A stretch of 64,000 nt of DNA from Eurosta solidaginis (lineage: Eukaryota > Arthropoda > Insecta > Diptera > Tephritidae): NCBI RefSeq assembly GCF_040869045.1, contig NC_090319.1:230881832-230945831 (forward strand), given 5' to 3'. Positions 55,311 to 64,000 of this stretch are shown piece after piece (the stretch's first letter is position 1; each line of letters begins with the position of its first letter). The translations under genes were made by a program, and so were the position numbers. The notes below the pieces were generated by a model. That model worked only from the letters and a program-made list of their open reading frames with translations. It did not search any database and was not told where the DNA came from.

Positions 55311-56836
55311 TAAAGTTAAAGTTAAAGTTAAAGTTAAGGTTAAAGTTAAAGTTAAAGTTAAGTTTAAAGCGAAAGTTAAAGTTAAAAATAAAGATAAAGT
55401 TAAAATGAAAGTTAAAGTTAGTCATAGTTAAAGTTAAAGTTAAAGTCAAAGTTAAAGTTAAAGTTAAAGTTAAAGTTAAGTTTAAGGTTAAGGTTAAAGT
55501 TAAAGTTAAATTTAAATTTAAAGTTAAAGTTAAAGTTAAAGTTAAAGTTAAAGTCAAAGTTAAAGTTAAAGTTAAAGTTAAAGTTAAAGTTAAAGTTAAA
55601 GTGAATGTTAAAGCGAAAGTTAAAGTTAAATTTAAATTTAAAGTTAAAGTTAAATTTAAAGTTAAAGTTAAATTTCAAGTTAAAGTTAAAGTTAAAGTTA
55701 AAAATAAAGTTAAAGTTAAAGTTAAATTTAAAATTAAAGTTAAAGTTAAAGTAAAGTTAAAGTTAAAGTTAAAGTTAAAGTTAAGGTTAAGGTTAAAGTT
55801 AAATTTAAAGTTACAGTTAAAGTTAAAGTTAAAGTTAAAGTTAAAGTTAAACTTAAAGTTAAAGTTAAAGTTAGAGTTAAAGTTAAAGTTAAAGTTAAAT
55901 TTAAAGTTAAAGTTAAGGTTAAAGTTCAAGTTAAAGTTAAAGTTAAAGTTAAAATTAAAGTTAAAATTAAAGTTAAAGTTATAGTCAAAGTTAAAGTTAA
56001 AGTTAAACTTAAAGTTAAGGTTAAAGTTAAAGTTAAATTTAAAGTTACAGTTAAAGTTAAAGTTAAAGTTAAACTTAAAGTTAAAGTTAAAGTTAGAGTT
56101 AAAGTTAAAGTTAAAGTTAAATTTAAAGTTAAGGTTAAAGTTCAAGTTAAAGTTAAAGTTAAAGTTAAAATTAAAGTTAATTTTAAAGTTAAAATTAAAG
56201 TTAAAGTTAAAGTTAAAGTTAAAGTGAATGTTAAAGCGAAAGTTAAAGTTAAAAATAAAGTTAAAGTTAAAATGAAAGTTAAAGTTAAAGTCAAAGTCAA
56301 AGTTAAAGTTAAAGTTAAAGTTAAAGTTAAGGTTAAAGTTAAAGTTAAAGTTAAAGTTAAAATTAAAGTTAAAGTGAATGTTAAAGCGAAAGTTAAAGTT
56401 AAAAATAAAGTTAAAGTTAAAGTTAAAGTCAAAGTCAAAGTTAAAGTTAAAGTTAAAGTTAAGGTTAAAGTTAAAGTTAAAGTTAAAGTTAAAGTTAAAA
56501 TTAAAGTTAAAGTTAAAGTCAAAGTTAAAGTTAAAGTTAAGGTTAAAGTTAAAGTTAAAGTTAAATTTAAATTTAAATTTAAAGTTAAAGTTAAAGTTAA
56601 AGTTAAAATTAAAGTTAAAGTGAATGTTAAAGCGAAAGTTAAAGTTAAAAATAAAGTTAAAGTTAAAGTTAAAATGAAAGTTAAAGTTAAAGTCAAAGTT
56701 AAAGTTAAAGTTAAAGTTAAAGTTAAAGTTAAAGTTAAAGTTAAAGTTAAAGTTAAAGTTAAAGTTAAAGTTAAAGTTAAAGTTAAAGTTAAAGTTAAAG
56801 TTAAAGTTAAGGTTAAAGTTAAAGTTAAAGTTAAAG
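55311..56836. repeat. TTAAAG hexamer array 2
   Basis: About 1.53 kb with the same variant hexamers as array 1; GAATGTTAAAGCGAAAG occurs near 55602, 56224, 56378 and 56622. It ends where the poly(A) tail of the R1-clade LINE (copy 1) begins. Confidence 0.95.
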
Positions 56837-57064
56837 TTTTTTTTTTTTTTGTGTTTCGTGGAAGGAGGAAATGCTTTATGCACTGACCGGGATATTTCAG
56901 CCTCACTGCGAGACTCTCCGAGTGTAGGACTCCCTTCTTCCATGAAGGCCAACCCACTAAAACCTAACCTCCCACGGCCCGCGCTAATCCCCGTACCTGG
57001 GACCGCGTTTAGCATTACTTCGGGTACGGGTGCGCGCTACGTGAGCTCTATGGCTACTCTCACG

Positions 57065-57493
57065 CTAATGAGCTAGGCATCCGTCTTCTCGTTTACTGGT
57101 AAGTATATGCCTCACATATGTGCTGACCGTATCCCATCTGTCTCTTCGACAGGTCATGTTATTAATGACACTGCCCGGGGATAGGTCGCCAAGTACATCT
57201 TCTACCCTCCTTCGCTGATGGGAGAAGTGCCTGCATTCGGAGAAGGTGTGGCGTACATCGTCTATTTCCCCACAGTACAGGCAGCTCGGGCTATCAACCT
57301 TACCCATGCTGTGTAGGTATTTGCGGAAGTAACCATGTCCCGTTAGAAACTGGGTCAGGTAAAAGTCTACCTCTCCGTGCGGTCGCTTCAACCATGGATT
57401 CAGTTCAGGGATTAGTTCCCTAGTCCACTTTCCTACGATGCTGTTGCTCCACTGATCTTGCCAACGTCGGATCGATTCTGCTCGCGCCTGCAT
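57065..57493 (-). pseudogene. R1-clade ORF2 C-terminus (copy 1)
   Basis: Reads VDFYLTQFLTGHGYFRKYLH, then CLYCGEIDDVRHTFSEC, the C-terminal Cys/His motif of R1-clade ORF2, then a stop at 57065. It continues the frame of 57647-57931, where a TAA at about 57648 interrupts it. Upstream reading to that stop is open. Confidence 0.85.
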
Positions 57494-57646
57494 GGCAACA
57501 GCAGCTCTACTTGCTTGCGATCCGTTGTCATATATTGTTTTTCTTTCCTCAACGAGAAGATATATCGGTATGGTTTCCGCAACGACCAGGACAGCTTCAG
57601 CTGATACCGTGCGGTAAGCCGAAGATATTCGCAGCGCCCCTCTGCG

Positions 57647-59309
57647 TTAGACCGAGGTGAGGGCGACTCGGTTCTTCCGGTATTTCATTGCGTTCGCCCA
57701 GATTTCTGCACCATATAAGAGTATAGAATCCGAGGCTGATGCAAGCAACTTCCTTGTGCATGGCTTTGGGCCACCTGTGTTTGCCATTAATCTACTCAAC
57801 TGCGCTATTATGCGCGCAGCTCTTTCGCAGGCCCCTCGTATGTGATCCGAGAAGTTGAGTTTGCTGTCTAACCTCACTCCCAGATATTTCGTTGAAGCGA
57901 GTGTTTCTATTGGCTGGTCCCCAACCATCATGTTCCTGGTAGTGGGAATACGTCTTTTTGTGAGGATGACGATCTCCGTTTTGGCTGTTGCTAACTGGAG
58001 ACCGTGCTCAGCTTGGTGCTGTTATCACAGCTGCCACGTCGTCTGCAAAGGCAACGAGGAAGGTGCTTTCTGGCATGTCTCATCGAAGAAGACTGTCGTA
58101 AGTTATATTTCAGAGATCGGGACCTAGTACCGAACCCTGGGCTGCTCCACCTGTTATTTTTACCTTTTTTTGACCGAGAGTACTTTCATATATTAGATAC
58201 CTCTCTCTTAGGTAGTCCCTTAAAATTTCTAACAAATATTGCGGTACTTTGAAAGTGCTTTCTAGTGCCTCAAGCATGTCCTCCCACCCATCTGAGTTAA
58301 AAGTGTTTTTGACGTCCAGAGTGGCCAGCAACACTATAGGTCTTGCTCTGTGGCACGCTGTCTCGGCTTTCTTGACTGCGTCTGAAACTTCTGCTATGGC
58401 ATCTATTGTGGAGTGCCCCCTCCGAAAACCATGCTGTCTGGGCGACAGTCCTCCGGCGTCCTGTAACGCTCTGGTGAGGCGTTGCTTCAGGAGACTCTCC
58501 ATCAATTTCCCTGCTGTGTCCAACATACATAGGGGACGGTAGGATGATGGAGAGTTGGGTTCTCCTTTCCCTTTTGGAATGAGAACCAGTCGTGCTGTCT
58601 TCCATATGGTGGGGAAAGCTCTTTCTTCGAGACATTTGTTGTACATGTGCAACATAAGTTCTGGGCAGTCGTTTGCAGCTAGTCTAATTGCCTCCGCGGA
58701 TATTCCGTCGGGCCCAGATGTTTTCCTAGATTTCATAGTTCGCACGGCAGTTTTAAGCTCTTCTTCTTGGAATGGTTCCACGTTGCGATCTTCATAGGTA
58801 ACGTACCCGCCCTCCCTAGGCAGTTGGGTGGGAAACAGGCCATCCACAATGTTCCTTATTTGGTTCTCGTCCATCAGCTGGTTTGGCGGACGGAACTTCT
58901 TCATTACTATCTTATATCCCTGCCCCCATGGGTCTCGATCCACTTCCTCGCGAAGCGCTTTCCAGCACTTAAGCTTGCTTTGCTTAATGGTAGCACTAAG
59001 AGCTTTCTTCGCTCCTTTGTACGCTTCCGACTTTTCTTGAGCCTCAGGCCTGCCGCGCTCGCGAGTTGCTAGCCTTCGCATCCTGTGGTATATTTTCCGC
59101 AGCTCCGCGATTTCGCTATTCCACCAGTATACCTGCTTTTTACCCCTCCATACTCCCTTCCGTGGCATAGAGAGTTTGCAAGCGTGGCGAAGACAGCTCA
59201 TTGTCTTTTCAACCGTCTCTTCCGTCGGACTGGAGTTGTTGATTATCCGTCGGGCATCCCCCAGTACTGATGCGGAGAACGTGGCAGAGTCGACCTTGGA
59301 TGCGTCTCA
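57647..59309 (-). pseudogene. R1-clade ORF2 reverse transcriptase (copy 1)
   Basis: Open at 58110-59201, with SGPDGISAEAIRLA, LVLIPKGKGEPNSPSSYRPL, RQHGFRRGHSTIDAI, LLATLDVKNTFNS (motif A) and GGAAQGSVLGPDL (motif B). A TGA at 58110 and another TGA about 30 bases downstream interrupt the palm before FADD (motif C). An indel follows within VAAVITAPS. The thumb frame, YLGVRLDSKLNFSDHIRGA, runs to a TAA at about 57648. An in-frame TGA at 59307-59309 separates it from the endonuclease. Confidence 0.85.
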
Positions 59310-60023
59310 TGCTTTTGTTCTGCGTGGCCCGTTCGGAATCTGCCTCTGACCGGGATCGTTTAGGTGGAAAGTGATGTAGTTGTGATCGCTGCCAGTCAGA
59401 TCCTCTATGACTCTCCATCCAGCAGCGGTCAGCAGCAGACTTTCTGACACTAGTGTTACATCGGGGATCGAGTATCCAAAGCCTGGCCGTCGGTATGTAG
59501 GGGTCGTACCAGTGTTAAGCACGTTCAAACCGAGCCTGGCTGCCATCTCAAGGACTAACCTTCCACGGCTGTTAGTCTGCGGCATTCCCCATTCGACGGT
59601 TCTTGCGTTAAAGTCTCCCGCCACAACCAGGTTACTAGTTAAGTCCCTCAGGTCGTCTTCAATAAGTTCTAGCTTGTCCCTGAACGTTTGAATGGGATCA
59701 TTCGGGGACAAGTAGCAGCTTACTATTGTGGTATTATTCGTAGTTAGGCGGACGTAGCTTTGTCCGGCAACACGGTTCACAATATTGGCGTTTGCATCTG
59801 TCATCCAGATTGCGGCGGTACCGGTGTTGTCTATATGCCAATCATTTCGGGCTCTAAAGGGTTCGCTGATGATAACGCTGTTAGCTTTATGATCAAAGAC
59901 CATCTGTTGTAGTAGCTCATCACCAAGTCTGCTCCGGTTTAGGTTGCCTTGGATAAAACTAATCACTATTGAATTGAGACTTTGGCCTTTGCAACAGCGA
60001 GTGCCGCTCTGAAAATGCTGCAT
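59307..60023 (-). pseudogene. R1-clade ORF2 AP endonuclease (copy 1)
   Basis: FIQGNLNRSRLGDELLQQ (first motif), IISEPF (Glu), VVAGDFNARTVEWG (Asp/Asn block), YSIPDVTLVSE and LTGSDHNYITF (catalytic His) give a complete endonuclease domain. It ends at a TGA (59307) in the same frame as the RT. It overlaps the end of ORF1 in another frame, as is usual in this clade. Confidence 0.87.
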
Positions 60024-60562
60024 GCTCCAGATCCAGGGACTTGATCGAGCTTCTGTGTATTACACAGGTAACATTTTGGAGCTGCGGTACAGGCCGAAGC
60101 TTTGTGGCCGCTTTGCCCACACTTCCAGCAGGCGTTACTCCTGTCTGGACCCTTGCATTCTGCCTTCCGGTGTCCGTAGCCGAGACACCTAAAGCAGCGT
60201 TGTACTTCTGCTCGCTGTCTGATTCGGCACTGTATCCATCCGATAGGAATTTTATCTTTTTTGAATATGGCGTTGCCAAAATTCTCGTCCACTTCGACGA
60301 CCGCCATTTTCTGTTCTCTTTGGTTTGCTGCGAACACAGAGACACGGAGAGGTCTAGTGATTTCTTCTTTTCCGACCTCCCTCCTTATTGCGTCTTGGAT
60401 TTCTGTTTCAGTTGTGAGACAGTCCATGCCAAGTACTTCCAACTTCATCCGCTTGGAGAGCTGTTGTGCTTCACCGACCTCTCCTACTGCACTACCTATA
60501 GCTGCTCTGAAGGCCGTCTGGTCACTGCAGCGCGCCGTTTCAATCAGTACGTTACCAGATTT
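59966..60562 (-). pseudogene. R1-clade ORF1 (gag-like), 5'-truncated (copy 1)
   Basis: About 198 codons from the junction with hexamer array 3. CFRCLGYGHRKAEC and CWKCGQSGHKASAC are complete CCHC knuckles. The third, CYLCNTQKLDQVPGSGAC, has Gln where His is expected. The open frame continues upstream into the hexamer repeat as Thr-Leu codons, which are not part of the protein. Confidence 0.85.
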
Positions 60563-60810
60563 GGTTAAAGTTAAAGTTAAAGTTAAAGTTAAAGTTAAAG
60601 TCAAAGTTAAAGTTAAAGTTAAAGTTAAAGTTAAAGTTAAAGTTAAAGTTAAGGTTACAGTTAAAGTTGAAGTTGAAGTTAAAGTTAAAGTTAAAGTTAA
60701 AGTTAAAGTTAAAGTTAAAGTTAAAGTTAAATTTAAAGTTAAAGTTAAAGTTAAAGTGAATGGTAAAGTTAAAGCGAAAGTTAAAGTTAAAGTTAAGGTT
60801 AAAGTTAAAG
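60563..60810. repeat. TTAAAG hexamer array 3
   Basis: About 250 bp of hexamers between the two LINE copies. Confidence 0.95.
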
Positions 60811-62280
60811 TTTTTTTTTTCGTGGAAGGAGGAAATGCTTTATGCACTGACCGGGATATTTAAGCCTCACTGCGAGACTCTCCGAGTGTAGGACTCCCTT
60901 CTTCCATGAAGGCCTACCCACTAAAACCTAACCTCCCACGGCCCGCGCTATTCCCCGTACCTGGGACCGCGTTTAGCATTACTTCGGGTACGGGTGCGCG
61001 CTATGTGAGCTCTATGGCTACTCTCACGCTAATGGGCTAGGCATCCGTCTTCTCGTTTACTGGTAAGTATATGCCTCACATATGTGCTGACCGTATCCCA
61101 TCTGTCTCTTCGACAGGTCATGTTATTGATGACACTGCCCGGGGATAGGTCGCCAAGTACATCTTCTACCCTCCTTCGCTGATGGGAGAAGTGCCTGCAT
61201 TCGAAGAAGGTGTGGCGTACATCGTCTATTTCCCCACAGTACAGGCAGCTCGGGCTATCAACCTTACCCATTCTGTGTAGGTATTTGCGGAAGTAACCAT
61301 GTCCCATTAGAAACTGGGTCAGGTAAAAGTCTACCTCTCCGTGCGGTCGCTTCAACCATGGATTCAGTTCAGGGATTAGTTCCCTAGTCCACTTTCCTAC
61401 GATGCTGTTGCTCCACTGATCTTGCCAACGTCGGATCGATTCTTCTCGCGCCTGCATGGCAACAGCAGCTCTACTTGCTTGCGATCCGTTGTCATATATT
61501 GTTTTTTTTCCTCAACGAGAAGATATATCGGTATGGTTCCCGCAACGACCAGGACAGCTTCAGCTGATACCGTGCAGTAAGCCGAAGATATTCGCAGCGC
61601 TCCTCTGCGTTGGACCGAGGTATTTCATTGCGTTCGCCCAGATTTCTGCACCATATAAGAGTATAGAATCCGAGGCTGATGCAAGCAACTTCCTTGTGCA
61701 TGGCTTTGGGCCACCTGTGTTTGCCATTAATCTACTCAACTGCGCTATTATGCGCGCAGCTCTTTCGCAGGCCCCTCGTATGTGATCAGAGAAGTTGAGT
61801 TTGCTGTCTAACCTCACTCCCAGATATTTCGTTGAAGCGAGTGTTTCTATTGGCTGGTCCCCAACCATCATGTTCCTGGTAGTGGGAATACGTCTCTTTG
61901 TAAGGATGACGATCTCCGTTTTGGCTGTTGCTAACTGGAGACCGTGCTCAGCTTGGTGCTGTTATCACAGCTGCCACGTCGTCTGCAAAGGCAACGAGGA
62001 AGGTGCTTTCTGGCATGTCTAATCGAAGAAGACTGTCGTAAGTTATATTCCAGAGATCGGGACCTAGTACCGAACCCTGGGCTGCTCCACCTGTTATTTT
62101 TACCTTTTTTTTGACCGTGAGTACTTTCATATATTAGATACCTCTCTCTTAGGTAGTCCCTTAAAATTTCTAACAAATATTGCGGTACTTTGAAAGTGCT
62201 TTCCAGTGCCTCAAGCATGTCCTCCCACCTAGCTGAGTTAAAAGCGTTTTTGACGTCCAGCGTGGCCAGCAACACTATAG
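60811..62280 (-). mobile_element. R1-clade LINE, copy 2, more strongly truncated
   Basis: A 1.47-kb copy with the same orientation and the same 3' junction (hexamer, then T10 at 60811-60820, then CGTGGAAGGAGG) as copy 1. The 5' truncation falls in RT at 62280, equivalent to about 58340 in copy 1. Sequence is nearly identical to copy 1. Confidence 0.88.
61029..62280 (-). pseudogene. R1-clade ORF2, RT to C-terminus (copy 2)
   Basis: Begins at LLATLDVKNAFNSARW (motif A). An extra base in a T run at about 62107-62115 changes frame. After it come GGAAQGSVLGPDLWNITYD and VAFADDVAAVI (motif C), then the same indel as in copy 1. The thumb is at 61560-61871, followed by a frame change at about 61620 where copy 1 has 23 more bases. 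The C-terminus with CLYCGEIDDVRHTFFEC ends at 61029. It lacks three of the stops seen in copy 1. Confidence 0.83.
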
Positions 62281-64000
62281 GTTAAAGTTAAAGTTAAGGT
62301 TAAAGTTGAAGTTGAAGTTAAAGTTAAAGTTAAAGTTTAAGTTAAAGTTAAAGTTAAAGTCAAAGTTTAAGTTATAGTTAAAGTCAAAGTTAAAGTTAAA
62401 GTTAAAGTGAATGTTAAAGCGAAAGTTAAAGTTAAAGTTAAATTTAAAGTTAAAGTTAAAGTTAAAAATAAAGTTAAAGTTCAAGTTAAAGTTAAAGTTA
62501 AAAATAAAGTTAAAGTTAAATTTAAAGTTAAAGTTAAATTAAAGTTAAAGTTAAAGTTAAGGTTAAGGTTAAAGTTAAAGTTAAAGTTAAGGTTAAAGTT
62601 AAAGTTAAAATTAAAGTTAAAGTGAATGTTAAAGCGAAAGTTAAAGTTAAAAATAAAGTTAAAGTTAAAGTTAAAATGAAAGTTAAAGTTAAAGTCAAAG
62701 TTAAAGTTAAAGTTAAGGTTAAAGTTAAAGTTAAAGTTAAAGGTAAAGTTAAAGTTAAAGTTAAAGTTAAAGTCAAAGTTAAAGTTAAAGTTAAAGTTAA
62801 ATTTAAAGTTAAAGTTAAATTTAAATTTAAAGTTAAAGTTAAAATTAAAGTTAAAGTGAATGTTAAAGCGAAAGTTAAAGTTAAAAATAAAGTTAAAGTT
62901 AAAGTTAAAATGAAAGTTAAAGTTAAAGTCAAAGCTAAAGTTAAAGCTAAAGTTAAAGTTAAAGTTAAGGTTAAAGTTAAAGTTAAAGTTAAAGGTAAAG
63001 TTAAAGTTAAAGTTAAAGTTAAAGTTAAAGTTAAAGTTAAAGTTAAAGTTAAAGTTAAAGTTAAAGTTAAAGTCAAAGTTAAAGTTAAAGTTAAAGTTAA
63101 GGTTAAAGTTAAAGTTGAAGTTGAAGTTGAAGTTGAAGTTAAAGTTAAAGTTAAAGTTAAAGTTAAAGTTAAAGTTAAAGTTAAAGTTAAAGTTAAAGTT
63201 AAAGTTAAAGTTAAAGTTAAAGTTAAAGTTAAAGTTAAAGTTAAATTTAAAGTTAAAGTTAAAATTAAAGTTAAAGTTAAAGTTAAGGTTAAAGTTAAAG
63301 TTAAAATTAAAGTTAAAGTTATAGTTAAAGTTAAAGTTAAAGTCAAAGCTAAAGTTAAAGTTAAGGTTAAAGTTAAAGTTAAAGATAAAGTTAAAGTTAA
63401 AGTTAAAGTTAAAGTTAACGTTAAAGTTAAAGTCAAAGTTAAAGTTAAAGTCAAAGTTAAAGTTAAAGTTAAAGTTAAAGTTAAAGTTAAAGTTAAAGTT
63501 AACGTTAAAGTTAAAGTCAAAGTTAAAGTTAAAGTCAAAGTTAAAGTTAAAGTTAAAGTTAAAATGAAAGTTAAAGTTATAGTTAAAGTTAAAGTTAAAG
63601 TTAAAGTCAAAGTTAAAGTTAAAATTAAGGTTAAAGTTAAAGTTAAAGTTAAAGTTAAAGTCAAAGTTAAAGTTAAAGTCAAAGTTAAAGTTAAAGTGAA
63701 TGTTAAAGTTAAAGTTAAGGTTAAAGTTAAAGTTAAAGTTAAAGTCAAAGTTAAAGTTAAAGTTAAAGTTAAGGTTAAAGTTAAAGTTGTAGTTAAATTT
63801 AAAGTAAAAGTTAAAGTTAAAGTTTAAATTAAAGTTAAAGTGAATGTTAAAGCGAAAGTTAAAGTTAAAAATAAAGTTAAAGTTAAAATGAAAGTTAAAG
63901 TTAAAGTGAATGTTAAAGTTAAAGTTAAGGTTAAAGTTAAAGTTAAAGTTAAAGTCAAAGTTAAAGTTAAAGTTAAAGTTAACGTTAAAGTTAAAGTCAA
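62281..64000. repeat. TTAAAG hexamer array 4 (runs off the window)
   Basis: At least 1.7 kb, continuing past the right edge. The variant cluster GAATGTTAAAGCGAAAG occurs near 62407, 62624, 62856 and 63839. The extremely long Lys-Val or Thr-Leu open frames (up to 404 codons) result from the 6-bp period. Confidence 0.95.

Larger units (their letters stand above)
56837..60562 (-). mobile_element. R1-clade LINE, copy 1, inserted in hexamer repeats
   Basis: A 3.7-kb element on the minus strand, from inside ORF1 (60562) to a poly(A) tail (T14 at 56837-56850). On both sides the flank is the TTAAAG repeat. ORF1 has CCHC knuckles, and ORF2 has AP endonuclease, RT and a C-terminal Cys/His motif, as in the R1 clade. 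Several members of that clade insert into specific repeats. Four stop codons and one shared indel inactivate ORF2. Confidence 0.88.

Noticed and set aside
59966..60847. Fusion of the R1-clade ORF1 with an upstream Thr-Leu repeat protein
   Set aside because: The upstream part is hexamer repeat read through by chance; the LINE is truncated at about 60562.
62281..64000. 404-codon and 401-codon overlapping open frames on opposite strands
   Set aside because: Same artefact of the hexamer period.
51497..64000. Calling TTAAAG a telomeric repeat of this organism
   Set aside because: There is no chromosome-end evidence in the window, and the arrays alternate with satellite and spacer DNA. Kept only as a hypothesis.

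Overview
The window is eukaryotic and looks like insect heterochromatin. It is AT-rich outside the arrays, has no operon structure, and I could not recognise a single intact host gene. It is nested transposable elements and tandem repeats. A dipteran of the fruit-fly family Tephritidae is my best guess. This rests on memory of tephritid repeats (a tRNA-derived SINE ending in TTTATT, Jockey-type LINEs ending in CAA repeats, and the 8404-9210 repeat), not on a search.

Layout, left: 1-3576 is AT-rich without a recognisable gene. 3589-6710 is a 5'-truncated LOA-type LINE (minus strand) with a 12-bp target-site duplication (TSD). 7869-8403 is a coding-free foldback hairpin. 9211-15095 is a Jockey-type LINE (minus strand) split by a 2.73-kb TG...CA insertion flanked by ACCA. 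15098-16075 and 21998-23115 are two copies of one composite repeat with a tRNA-like segment. One copy carries a 425-bp MITE (TSD ATT) and the other a piggyBac-like MITE (TSD TTAA), so each is the empty site for the other's insertion. Between them lie a hAT transposase fragment, a Penelope-like element (PLE) with inverted arms, and a 0.77-kb tandem duplication containing a tRNA-derived SINE.

Layout, middle (about 23.6-55 kb): arrays of a roughly 90-105 bp satellite rich in GGATCC alternate with five copies of a roughly 0.8-1.2 kb conserved spacer block. Nested in them are a Transib remnant (CACAGTG termini, TSD CGACG), a LINE 3' fragment, a complete but inactivated Ty3/gypsy element with its own 531-bp MITE, and a second inverted-arm PLE.

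Layout, right (51.5-64 kb): four degenerate TTAAAG hexamer arrays. Two copies of an R1-clade LINE lie in them in the same orientation, and each 3' poly(A) end abuts the hexamer at the same register. A 3.8-kb unit (satellite, spacer, leader, hexamer array) is tandemly duplicated.

How the parts relate: nothing here works as a pathway. Target-site duplications and empty sites let much of the insertion history be read directly. The points most worth following up are the hexamer arrays with their R1-clade LINE, the hammerhead-like hairpins shared by three unrelated inverted-arm elements, and the satellite-plus-spacer composite. The long open frames in the satellite and hexamer arrays are composition artefacts and are not annotated as genes.
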